This document shows positions 22,762-34,500 of a DNA stretch of 64,000 nucleotides, piece by piece (within the stretch, counting starts at the first letter, position 1; each line of letters starts with the position of its first letter). The position numbers and the translations under genes are program-made. The stretch spans positions 372,001 to 436,000 of the forward strand of contig CALSFV010000011.1 of NCBI GenBank assembly GCA_943737045.1, read 5' to 3'. The notes below the pieces were generated by a model that ran no database searches, was not told where the DNA came from, and was given only the letters and a program-made list of their open reading frames with translations. The stretch is from Parapristionchus giblindavisi. Its lineage: Eukaryota; Nematoda; Chromadorea; Rhabditida; Diplogasteridae.

Positions 22762-24565
22762 ATGAAGGTCTTGAGGAAGCCCCGGCTACATTTGACTAAC
22801 GTTTCCAAGCAAATCCCCAGTCTCCACTCATCGGCACTTGAGAAATCGGTTAGCAACCTTTTTCAAAATGTATTATTTAATGAAAAAGTGATAATTAATA
22901 ACTGGTAATCGATAATAATTGGGGAATAATAAATAATAACAAACCTATTTTGTAGACGATAGCTATGGAGAACAAGTACAACCAGAATAACAGTTCGTTC
23001 ACTATCTCTCATACCCTCAGAGATGGACGGCAAAAATTGAACAAGGAAGGAAGCAAATTGATAAAGGTGAAATTCGAATCCTCCTTACAATTAGTTAAAG
23101 ATCTTAACGATCAAAGATCAACATAAAAGGTCTACCAATGATAGATTGCTTTGTTTCATTGTTGTCAAAAAATCAATTTTCTTATTTATTCATTTAAATC
23201 AATTATTAATTTCAGTTGCAAATAGCGAAGTTGTTGTCTGGGAAGTATGATGCGAGGGTCTTTAAACAACAACTTCCCGAGAGAAACATCCGAGATATTC
23301 GGAGAGCCATAGTGGCTCATGTTAAGAGAAGGTATTATTTCTTTTTTATTTTACATCTGAATTTTATAATACAAAATATCTTTTAAAATGTTATTTTGTT
23401 AAAATTTAGCTGAGCAAATAGTTATTTGTGTGATTTTGTTGCAAATTCGATGATGATTTTTTTTAGGCGAGCTGCAAGGGCGAAGATGGATCGATCTGGC
23501 ATATCACAAAGCATACAATCGTTCGACATATCAAATATCGAAGATCTCGTCCGAGCCAAGTTGGCCAAGAATAAGAGGTACCCATTATTTCAACGTGTTC
23601 TAGCCGTCTATGTCTCACTTATATGGTGCTCAATAGTCACTAAAATACACGAAAGGGGGCAGTGAATAAATAGGTACCCTGAAAACCTCTCGAGGAGTAC
23701 CCGGTGTAATATTGAGAATTTTTGAATCAGGAAATTCACAGTCACTTGGCCAGGGACTGTGTCAACCGAATAGAGCATAGGTCGAATAGCTAAGTCACAG
23801 TTTCGCAAAATGCGGTCAGGTTTTCACAAAAAAAATTCCATGATGCGGTCAGGCTTCGTAGTTTGTAAGGTACTTTTCGAAATTCATTAAATTGCTTCTT
23901 TTTAATACAGTCTGCATATAGCGAAAGTCATTATAATTAATTAATTAAGGGAATACAATCGTCAGCGACTGGAACATGCTCGATCTGCATCTACCACTCG
24001 TCCTGACCATCTCAACCTATCGTCCACATCCGTCCAATCACTGCCTGGTTATGACCATTACGATAATAATCATCATCTACATCATCCGTCACTTGATCGA
24101 GATGGGAAGAGATCGGAATCAATCGATCGTTACGCGCCCACCCCCACCTATGTCGAAGGCGCCTCATCGCCAGGTAAAAAATATTTAATTTTAAAAAATA
24201 AAACCGTTTTATCATCGATAGTTTAAAAAAGCTTTAATATTTCTCCAAATTCTAACTTCAACTTTATGAATCAGTTAACTTAACTATTATTATTTTGAGG
24301 TTCGTACCTGGGCAGTGAGGGCCAATCGAGTTATGATGGCATGGGGTTGAATGGAATAGCCTCACCGGCTTATTCACTCTCGGGTCCTGACCAGATGATG
24401 GATGTATACGGTAACGATTCGATGAATGATCTATACGACGATGTCAACATGGATCAAGTCATGCCTGAAGATCTCGAAGGAATCGAGGGAGATGCTGACT
24501 TTACTGCTGCATTTACGGATGCCTTTGGAGATGCTAACAATCTAGATCTCTCAGCATTCTTTTGA
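22762..24565 (+). CDS. Unrecognised protein, basic middle and acidic C-terminus
   Basis: Six exons (22762-22848, 22956-23066, 23216-23331, 23467-23577, 23950-24173, 24300-24565) give 304 aa in one phase. The ATG follows TTTGCAG at 22743-22749, a good trans-splice acceptor; an operon with the gene ending at 22174 (590 bp upstream) is possible. The middle (residues ~75-120) is strongly basic and helical: RNIRDIRRAIVAHVKRRRAA. Then come a His/Asn-rich part (YDHYDNNHHLHH), a Ser/Gly/Tyr-rich part and an acidic end (MPEDLEGIEGDADFTAAFTD, finishing DLSAFF). A basic helix plus acidic hydrophobic tail would fit a nuclear regulator, but this is only a guess. Upstream exons could be missing. Intron 4 holds a MITE remnant. 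Confidence 0.7.
23772..23880. mobile_element. Remnant of the CATAGGTCG MITE family
   Basis: GCATAGGTCGAATAGC then CGCAAAATGCGGTCAGG match the ends and core of the element at 45068-45271; the right terminus is lost. In the intron 23578-23949. Confidence 0.55.
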
Positions 24566-25357
24566 TCTTTGATCTTTGATCTATTTGTACTTAGTCTGCT
24601 ATTGTATATATGATAGGAACGTACTGAACTTGGTCAGTGTCGTCTGTCATTTGTATTGTTAGCTACCGCATTTAGTCGATCATTTATCGATTCATTTTGC
24701 CTAGTATATTATCGATCGGTCTTCCCACTCGCAAATTCTCGTGTCTACTGTATGTGTCTATTGATCCCAAATGGAACAGTAATTCGTGCATACGGTCATC
24801 TATTGATCTATCGATCGATCCCTCCCCCTGCCATTCACTACCTCCTCTTTCCCTCCCCGTGCATGCGCTCGTGTAGATGGCACATTTTGCCTCACATTTT
24901 GGAACCCGGAAGGGTATAAACTCACACCACTTTTCTAGTTTTATATCTCTGTTTTTTTTTATTAAATGTTCCCGCTTTAACTAATAACCGTCCCTTACAG
25001 TCTTTATCCCTAGATTTTATATTGCAGAGTTGTATCTCCATATTGCTCACCCGCATCTTTCTTGTTTCATTATATTTGTAAAGATATAACGAGTATGTAA
25101 TCTTCTTAATTCATTCAGTGTGTATCTAGTATTGCTGATAATAATCGTGTTGTGCGTAGTCCAGCCCACTGAAATAATAGTATTTCATGCATTGTTGTTT
25201 ATGTTGAATTAATTTTTGTCTGTCCGATGAAGTTCTTTCCCCCCTACAAGATGATTATTGATTGATTAGTGGTCTTCATATCCACTGGTACAGTACCGTT
25301 ATTCATTGCTTATTCGTGATTGATACGATAGATGGACAATCACTAATCAATATCAGG
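24566..25357. other. Intergenic
   Basis: Begins with three GATCTTTGATC-type units right after the stop codon (24563-24581). Otherwise no gene or element seen; NDUFA13 promoter expected near the right end. Confidence 0.4.
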
Positions 25358-26780
25358 ATGAGTGCGGCAGCGGGAGCACGGCAGGATATGCCACCAGAGG
25401 GTGGCTATCGCAAGTTCAACTATGCGCGCACCTTCCCCAAGATGGTGTGGAGACGTGGGTCTAATTCCTTAGGAATACTGAGAGATAAAATAAACTCGCC
25501 TACATCGCTCTATATTGTTTATCAATGATAGGGTGTTACACTTTCCTCCGTTGTACCGAATTATATGTCCACGTAAACTTTGCGGAGTGTAAAATCCGTA
25601 AAAAAATACACTCTGCAAAACTTACGTGGACGTCTCCATCTTTACGTTGGAGACGGATGTCACACCGCATGAGAGAGACTATGATTGGAGGATGAAGTGA
25701 TCGTTGATGATTTTTTTTCTTAATTTACAACTAATGAAGCAATTATTCGATGTAATTGTCTGTAGAGTTATGTTTATATTGCAGCTGGAACAGTAGTCGC
25801 TGTTCTTTTCGGTGCTTCTGCCTATGGAGCATGGTCAGCCATCGAGAAGAAGAAGGCACTCGTGTATGTTGAACTCTTTTAATAATAATATAATAACAAT
25901 AATTTGTAGCACTGAAAAGTTCGAGGATGTCGATCTGAACAACGCTCTCGAGCCCTTTCTCACTGCTGAAAGGGATCGATACTGGCTGCGTCTTCTCAAG
26001 AAGAACAGAGAACTAGAGGAGAAGGTACGGTAGCCTGCTCGGTTTATTGATTTTATATAGATTAGTTCGGTTTATTGGCTGGGTTATTGATTTGACCACA
26101 GTATGGCTTTGTCAGATCATGGCTAATGTTCCCGGCTGGAAGGTGGGCACGTGGTACGGTGAGCCTGTCTACCTCACCCTTGGAGACAAATGGTGGGATC
26201 CGACGGAGATGGAGGTCTTTGCTCACTCCGAAGGAGATCAGATCACTAGAGAACACACTTGGTAGGTCATTTTTAATTAATTAATTAAAATTGATATATT
26301 AAATTGATAATCTGATTTTAAAATGTTTTTCTCATTTGAAACTTTCAATTATATAAATTTTTCTCTCTTATTTTTTTCATTTTATGATCAATGCAGATCA
26401 TACGTGGGCGGGCATTGCCGCTAGAAATGAAAATCGGGGGCTCGGAAGCAAAAAATTTAGCATTTATATGTCATTTTGAGTGCTTTTTTCGGAAAATCGG
26501 GGGGGGGGGGGTTGGGTGCCAAAAATCGGGGGTGTATTGCCGCTATCGGCAGTGGTGCCCACGTATGATGCAGATTCTTTTGTTCAATTTAAAAAAAAAA
26601 GATATTTTAATAATTGCAAAAATTTATCCGTTACAAGAAACACAAGCATAAATTATTATTACTGGTTTCGATGGCTGATGTATATAGTATGATTGATTTA
26701 GGCGTCATCACTCCGAATACGCCGCGCCCAAGTTCTACGACAACTGGCTGCCCAAGTCCATCTCCAAGTACTTCTGGTAG
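25358..26780 (+). CDS. NDUFA13: NDUFA13 / GRIM-19, complex I accessory subunit
   Basis: Five exons (25358-25454, 25785-25863, 25910-26024, 26116-26261, 26702-26780) join to 171 aa, longer than the ~144-aa human protein. NDUFA13 is an accessory subunit of mitochondrial NADH:ubiquinone oxidoreductase in the inner membrane. The start reads RQDMPPEGGYRKFNYARTFP, the hallmark PPxGGY/ARxxP region. One membrane helix follows (TVVAVLFGASAYGAWSA), then a charged helix (ERDRYWLRLLKKNRELEEK), MANVPGWKVGTWYGEPVY and a C-terminus KSISKYFW. All splice phases agree. The last intron contains a 169-bp MITE with a clean 8-bp duplication, which splicing removes. Confidence 0.95.
26399..26567. mobile_element. 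169-bp MITE (CATACGTGGGC family) with 8-bp target duplication
   Basis: CATACGTGGGCGGGCATTGC ... GCCCACGTATG, flanked by ATGCAGAT at 26391-26398 and 26568-26575. Has a 12-G run (26508). In the last intron of NDUFA13. Confidence 0.85.
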
Positions 26781-27805
26781 ATGATCAATTATCGATTTAT
26801 TGATCGATATTCGTGTCACTCGCTCGTCTACCGTATACCTATGTCGATTGATAGAGCTTGTCAAGAGGATATTGACTCTTAGTAGATTTTATTGATTGTT
26901 GTCTATATGATTACTGTAGCTTTGATCGGAGATAAATGTATGAATAAATATACAACTGTACATATTTTCACACCAGTGGTTGATTGTCTCCACTCTTGCT
27001 GTATCTCTGACTCATCCTAACCATATATTGCCTCGCGTAGCGGTCGCGTGACGTGCATTTATGCACTCGCGAATATTGTCCAATGAGGCTAGACACAATT
27101 TAATGATATGTAGGGGAAGATGATGAAGAGAGAATGTAATGTGGTATTGTGCTGGTTTGATGGATGGAGAAAGTATATCGTATACTAGTGTCTAAGAGCT
27201 AGAAATATATGACTACCCTAATCTAATATCCAATGTACTTTCACTGTCTTTTGATCTATATCGTATGCTAGATTAGTATGAAATGAGACTATTGCCTCTG
27301 TTTTGTAGCTCAGTTTATTCTATTTATAGTTTTACTTGAACTTTTCTGCCCTTTTTTCTCGAATATTCTTCCTCAAAAGTAGTTGAGAAGATTGCTGTCG
27401 CTGCATTTTGGCATTATATAATCGATGCTGAAGAAATAGTTGTCCCTAAAAGACAGGCAACCAAGAAGCGTTCCTAGTACGCTCATAATGTGACAGTGGA
27501 AAAGATTCAGCGAAAAATAGAGAGAGTACGCTAAAGTGATAGTGCATAGTCAATTAAAATACACAATTCAATTGGCCAAGTTTTCAATGAGCGTTTTCCT
27601 TGTGCTTGAGAAACGCTGTGGACCGCTGTCATTTTGATAGTCTGCGTTCATTTCGTCCCTGCATAATAATGTATTGTAATTATAATTATTGGTATCATTT
27701 TCCGAAATGCATTGCATTACAGAAATGCTTGTAAAAAGTGCATGCAATTTGCAATAAATATATATTTGGTTAATTAACTAATTTTATTAATTGTACCCCT
27801 CAGGG
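26781..27805. other. Intergenic
   Basis: No gene or intact element recognised. A CAGGGATG just before 27806 could be the trans-splice acceptor of the MATH-BTB gene. Confidence 0.4.
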
Positions 27806-28472
27806 ATGAGCGACGTGGATGATGTTCTCCAGAATGTAGATGAACATGATGCTGGAGGATCCGAAGGAGATGCCAGTGGAGGCAGTGGCACTAATCGACT
27901 ATGGGTTCGTGTTTTCTTCCGTTTCTTTCCACCCGAGTAATGCAACCGAACCTCTCTCTTACCTAGAACTTGTATCATAAATGACCGGGACCTAAACTCG
28001 ATTAGTCCGAAGAGGGACTGAATAGATGTCGCTGGGGCTATTTGTAATTTAAACATTCTTTACGTTCGCATGAGTACGCTTCCTAGAAGAGAAGAGAATG
28101 ATTAATTAATTAAATGCGAATACAAAATGTCTTTATGGTAATTAATTAAAATATAATGAGTGCAGACGAATGACGTAGTTGTTATGTCGCTGCGTTTACT
28201 TGTTCTTCATTTAGTTTAGTTTGCTCAAAACATTAATTAATTAAATTTGTCTGTCCACTTTCTGCCCGAACGGTGCATTAATTTTGTAGTATCATCATAG
28301 CTTGAGGGATTAGTCGAATATAGAAACAAATATAGAGAATATGGAGAGATATATATAGAGAGAGAGATTCGTTGATATTAGAAATATACACACATATCCT
28401 TCTTCATGCCTTTTGCAGCTGCTCTGATGATGATGATAACTATGATGAATGAATGTATTACTTTATCCCCCT

Positions 28473-28525
<53 letters not shown>

Positions 28526-31500
28526 ATATCTATCTATCTATATATCTCTACTTTCCATACCCATGATGATGGAATGAATTATGACATGATAATGTTACCA
28601 TGGACGCATGCTATTCTTGCATTATATATGCTTCAATCAGATCCAACCTTGTTTATTCACATGATGAATACCATACGTGGGCAACCTTTACCGCTGGAAA
28701 TTAAAATCGGGTGGGTTTGAATGTTTTTTCCAATGTTGCCCACGTATGATGAATACCATCCATAGTATGCTGTATCGAACAATTTTGAAAAGATAGTGAC
28801 CCCCCCCCCAATGTATGCCCGATTATACAGACGCAATGAGCACTCTCTAGAGAGCCGTGAACCCGTGGTCATCTTCGAGGACACCTCTAGCTCATGACAT
28901 ACATGGACGCCGATATATAGGTGCCCCCCCCCTGTAAAATTGCATGCAATGCCCCCCCCCCCCCCCTGTAAAAATGACGTATAGGTTAAATTTTAAATAT
29001 TTTGCGAATACCCCTTGTAAAATTGCCTTCTAAACGATTTTCTGTTCGGGTTTCCTCTGTAGATTCGAGCCCCATGTAGCCCGCCCATGCATGTCTCATG
29101 ATTTGTTTTGAATTTCGCGGTTGATATAGAGCGAAAAAAAATCGAATGAAACACTGCAATATTTGTGGACACCGCTAAATTCTTTCGAAAATTTGTCTGC
29201 GCACCAGCAATTTGGAAATTGTTCCCCCGGTCGCTCGAGAGTGCTACCCAGGTCACAGAACTCAAAAACCAGCTGGTTTGTTGTCGAGAACTCACGACCA
29301 AAAACCATATTTTGTAAACATTCTTATTTCTTTCTCGTTATGTGTGGGAATCATATATCATTCCCTTTATGTTTTTCTCTCTAGTAATTCATCTATCCCA
29401 TCTGTCTCCTCATCCATGCTGTATCAGTTAATTAATAATTTCATCTACATCTACCCTTTTTTATGATGCCATCCATCCTTCCTTCCCTTGTTTCTTTCTT
29501 CATTACCATTACTACTACTACTCGAGACTAGTAGCTCCATTTCCTTCCATTCTCTCATGTCTTGTACAATTCGTAGTCGGCTTGTCGCTGTATATCTCTA
29601 GCCATGCATTCTGTTGTCTATCTGTGGCTGGATCTCTCTCACAACTCTCTGTGTGGCTGGTCGTCTCTGCCTATTTTTTTGCTACCTCTCGCTCACTCAT
29701 TCATTTTCTATACTCGATAATTTGTATGTTCTACGAATGGTGATGTGGGTGGAGAGCGGATGGAATGGGGAGAAGAAGGAGGGAGAAGGAGAGGTGAAAA
29801 ATTGTTCAGACTACAACTTGTTATAATTCAGTTTGCAACTCGTTTCCCGTGTATCGATTTCTGCCTACAGCAGACTGATGCTTATTGTTAGTCTAAGACT
29901 AATCGAGCGAAAACCATGCTCTGAGGCCGTCTCCATGAACGGTGGCAAATTGTTTGCCGACAAACGTGACGTCACAACCGTATAGGGAGGAGTTCTGGCA
30001 AGCTCCTCAGCCTACGTTTCTGACGTCACGTTTGTTGACAAACAGCTTGTCACTGTTAAGGATGTCTGTACTTATTGCTCAATTGTCTAGCACCCATGGC
30101 ATTCATTCATGTTTCGCTTGCATTATAAAATCCATTGACAATTCTCTTCTCTCGGCTTCCTCCATTTCATATGTGTTCATTCGCACCATAGGTCGAAAAG
30201 TATGTTACAAAGTACCAAGTCTGACCGAATTTTGAGCCGAAATTTCACAAAAATCGTAAACCTGACCGGATTTTGAGCCAAATTTGCCAAAAATCGAAAA
30301 CCTGACCGGATTTTGAAAACCGATAACCTAGCTATTCGACCCATGATTCGCACAACTGATTAAAAATCGATAATAGTAAAATATTGGAGTATATGGTATC
30401 GATTTATGTATAGTTTTGCAACCAGGTTTTGAGCAAAAAAATCAGCGCTCATCTAATTGTGTTGTAAGACCTGGCGTATTCATTTTTTTCTGCGGCGCGA
30501 TAAAGAAAGTATTTAATTATCGATAAAGTTTTTCAGTTGATAATTTGACAATAGGCAAAACACATTGTGTATTATATTGATTGAAATGCTCGCTATCATA
30601 TATGCTTATTTGCGTTACTGCTGAAAAATCGATAATAGCGAAATATTGGAGTGCATGTTATCGATTTGTCTACAGTATCCCTGCAACCAGTCTTTGTTGA
30701 AGTCGAGACGAGCAAAAAAAACGATAATAGTAAAATATTGCCGAGCGAAAATACATTCTCGCATCAAATTTCATTCGACCATGGTGGACCCTGCGCATTC
30801 ATGTCTCGTCCACATCATAATTTATTAAGAACATACATGGGCGCCAACATGGGGGTGCCCACTGTAAAATTAGGGGTTTTCAAAAATTTGTGGAATACTC
30901 CCTGTAAAAAATGACGTTTATATGAAATATTTGATGAAAAAAGTGAAGGCCCCCTATAAAATTAACCATTTTTCATTCGAATGCTCCCTGTAGAATCGAG
31001 CTCCAGGTACCCCGCCCATGTATGATTAAGAATATTCTATCACCGATTAAAATATTCTATCACCGATTAATATCCTGATGACCCTGCAAAAAATAAACTA
31101 ATCAATAATGAATATGATAACTTCAGGAGGTAACGTCATCTTCCTCTCCCTCGTCCTCATCCACTGCCACCCAACTGTGTTCGTACATGCCATCCTCACA
31201 GGGACCATCATCATCATCATCATCATCGTCTACTCAACCACCACCACCCACTAGTCTCTTCTCCACAGGAGTACACAAACGATTATTTACGAGTGAGTCT
31301 CCATTGTAGTCCATTGCTTTAGATGTAATTTCTGAAAAAAAAATTTAAATGCATTAATTAGGCGTATGCACTGTTACATTTGCCTTACGTGCCTACGCCG
31401 TAATCCCCTCCGCCGCGTGTCCGAGGTAAGGCAAATGTAACAGTGCATTATCAACCGAAACACCATTGGGCATAAATACTAATTTAACATTGATTGTTAT

Positions 31501-34500
31501 ATCAAAGGGTGCTGTAGTAAATGTTAGCAGCTTTGTCTGTTAACTCGTGGTGGTGTTAATTATTGATTGATTATATTTGTTCAGCAACTGGTAGTGTATC
31601 TAATCTGTCGACTACTCATCGCCAATCAACTGCATCCGATTGTGGATCGGATATAGCGAGAAGTGTCGATGATCTCACAATGACCAACGTTCCACGATTA
31701 GGTACGCTATTTATCGATTGTTTTTTACAGTATACGGTAATTTTGAAGTGGTAAATGATGTGCCGGGTTATTTTAAATACCAAGAAGCGACCATGTTTTT
31801 AAACAAATAGATTGGGTGACGTTAATTTTCTAATCAATATGTATCATCTCCGTTTACAGAAGGCAAATCGGAGGGAACGATTCGTCTGCAGATTCCTAAT
31901 GTATCCACATTGAGAGCAAAGATGAACACCTCATTCCATGTCATTGCCAATCTCCCTTGGTATGTATTATACTTTATTTTTTAAATAATATATTTGAAAA
32001 TTATTTAAATATGGGTCGTAATCGTCGTTTCATTTTGTTCCAATCTTCCCGCACCTAGTCGTATCCGGTATATTCGTCATGTGCATAATAATAATATATA
32101 ATATATAATATCAAGTTTTGGATCGCACATTCGCCTTCGACACTCGTGTTTCGCTCATAAGTCGTAATCTTGAGGGAGGAAAGTATTCCTTTTTTTCCTT
32201 TTCAAGGAAATTTTTTGAAAATTTACTACCTGTTATGCTGATAATATTTGCTTGCAGGAGACTAGCGGCCAAGACGGAGTGTTCGAAGAGAACTTCCCAT
32301 CTCAAATTCTTCTCCGTTTACATTGATTGTAATCCTGAGAGTGAATCAACTCTATGGAATTGTGATGCTCTCGTCGAGTTTCGTCTACTCAATCAGAAGG
32401 ACGACAAACACCACTTCTCGCGGCATGTATGATTTCAATTTATATAATAATAATAGCATATATTATTACGTGACTTTCTTGCTTACTTTTGAAACTGTGC
32501 AAGTTTTTGCGTGAAATTGATACAGTATCTTGAATGTTGCTGATGTTCTCCCCTTGGTAGATTCATGTTTTCCTTTCCGATTGTATTTGCTAAGAATAGA
32601 TACTAATGATCTCTTGCAATGCGCTAGTTGAATATTATTTTGATAAAAGCTGTAGAGATCACCGCGCCCTGATCTACTTATTGTTGATAGTATTGACCGG
32701 GTAATTCACAAAATTGGCGATAGCCTTCGGCCACTATCAACAAAAGCGATCTGGCAACGATGTCCCTTCTACTTGTATTGCCAAATACAAGTCTGCCAAT
32801 GTACTCACCAAAGTACAATGTATATCAGTATTACCAAATACTGATCCGCCAGTTCTCGTATTACCAAATACGACAACCGTAATGAAGAAAGAGAAGGATA
32901 GACAGAGATACGGCAAAGGAAATGAGAAGAGATACGACTACAGATACTATGAGGTGTACAAGCCTCTATACGCTCAATGTGGAAACGAGGATAAGAAGTA
33001 ACACGAACAAGTTTATCTATAAACTTATACTCAAAACCAACGAACACAAAATCATAAACGAGAGACAAAATCAACACACAAACAAAAACCAAAACGAGAC
33101 TCTCTCAACGAACAAACAACGAACTTGAAATCTAAGAGAGGATGATTTTAGGGGGGCGCCCGTTTCGGCAACGCCCGTTTCGGCAACGAGTTATAAATCG
33201 GTTGGGAGATGGTCTATGGAAACAAAAGTTGTACCATTGTTATCAGTAGTGGTGTACGGTATGGTGCTACCGTAACCGTCGGAATCGTGAACTGATTTTT
33301 TTTTAGTCGACCCATGACCCGGGGTTCATGGTTGAAAATGGCCAAAGTCGAAAAATTCATGATGAGCCGAGATCAAATACTAGTTGCCATAATATCAATA
33401 GTGAGCCAACTTTTATCTTTATGGTTACCGTAGCCCGAACTACCGTAATCAAACAGGGATTTGAAGTGCATTTGGCCATATTATTGCAGGTTATGGTAGA
33501 AAGATTACGGTAGTACGGGTTACGGTATCCATAAAGATAAAAGTTGGCTCGCTGTTGATATAATTGCAACTAGTATTTGATCTCGGGTCACCATGAATTT
33601 TTCGACTTTGGCCATTTTCAACCATGAACCCCGGGTCATGGGTCGACTAAAAAAAATCAGTTCACGATTCCGACGGTTACGGTAGCACCATACCGTACAC
33701 CACTACTGATAACAATGGTACAACTTTTGTTTCCATAGACCATCTCCCAACCGATTTATAACTCGTTGCCGAAACGGGCGTTGCCGAAACGGGCGCCCCC
33801 CTGATTTTAGAGACGCACCCGCACTAAGCGATGCACACAACGGGGGTGTAGTTAGGCTATGGTGTACTAATAAATTACCACCGACTGCTGAGTTAGAGAA
33901 AAGTAAATTGATAATTTGCATAAATCAACTAGCGATGTGTTATAGATAAGGGTAATTATTAACGATAGAGCTCATCCTCTACATGCCCCGTTCACACAAA
34001 CGGATGTCCTCATCCGATATCTTCATCGTTCGAGTAGATCTGCTATCGTATCCTTTAGGCTTCTTGCATGAGACAGGGTGGTGGCGATCTTCATTGCTCG
34101 ATTTCTTCGTAGATGAAAATACAGTGATAATAGGCTCCTTGCATGAGACAGCGTGGTGGTGATCTTCATTACTCGATCTCTTCGTAGATGAAAATACAGT
34201 AATAATAAATCCTTCAATATGTACAGCGTTAGTATACGACCATCCATCAGCTCTTTCCATAGCTTCACTCTTGATAAACCCCGAGGGCAACATAAACAAC
34301 AACGATTTCTTATCAGGCTCTTTCGGCACCATGCTATCCCGAACCAACTGCACAACTCTTCCACATCTATCATTTGCGATCCGACACGATACTCCACCAT
34401 GCAATCCTCCAATTTGAGTGTCAATCTTTCTAACACCACCAGGAGCCTCTTTCACACACACTCGATCCCCAATCTCTGACTGTTTTTCCTGGTCACATAA

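Larger units (their letters stand above)
32651..33983 (-). repeat. LTR (3' in element sense), interrupted by a palindrome
   Basis: Matches 36484-37154 along its length except for 33151-33809. Contains GGCGATAGCCTTCGGC (about 32714) and a four-hairpin array at 32771-32873. Confidence 0.9.

Noticed and set aside
28800..28975. Long poly-C/poly-G runs here and near 7565, 26510, 41075 and 41355
   Set aside because: Simple homopolymers; they could form G-quadruplex-like structures but nothing around them suggests function.
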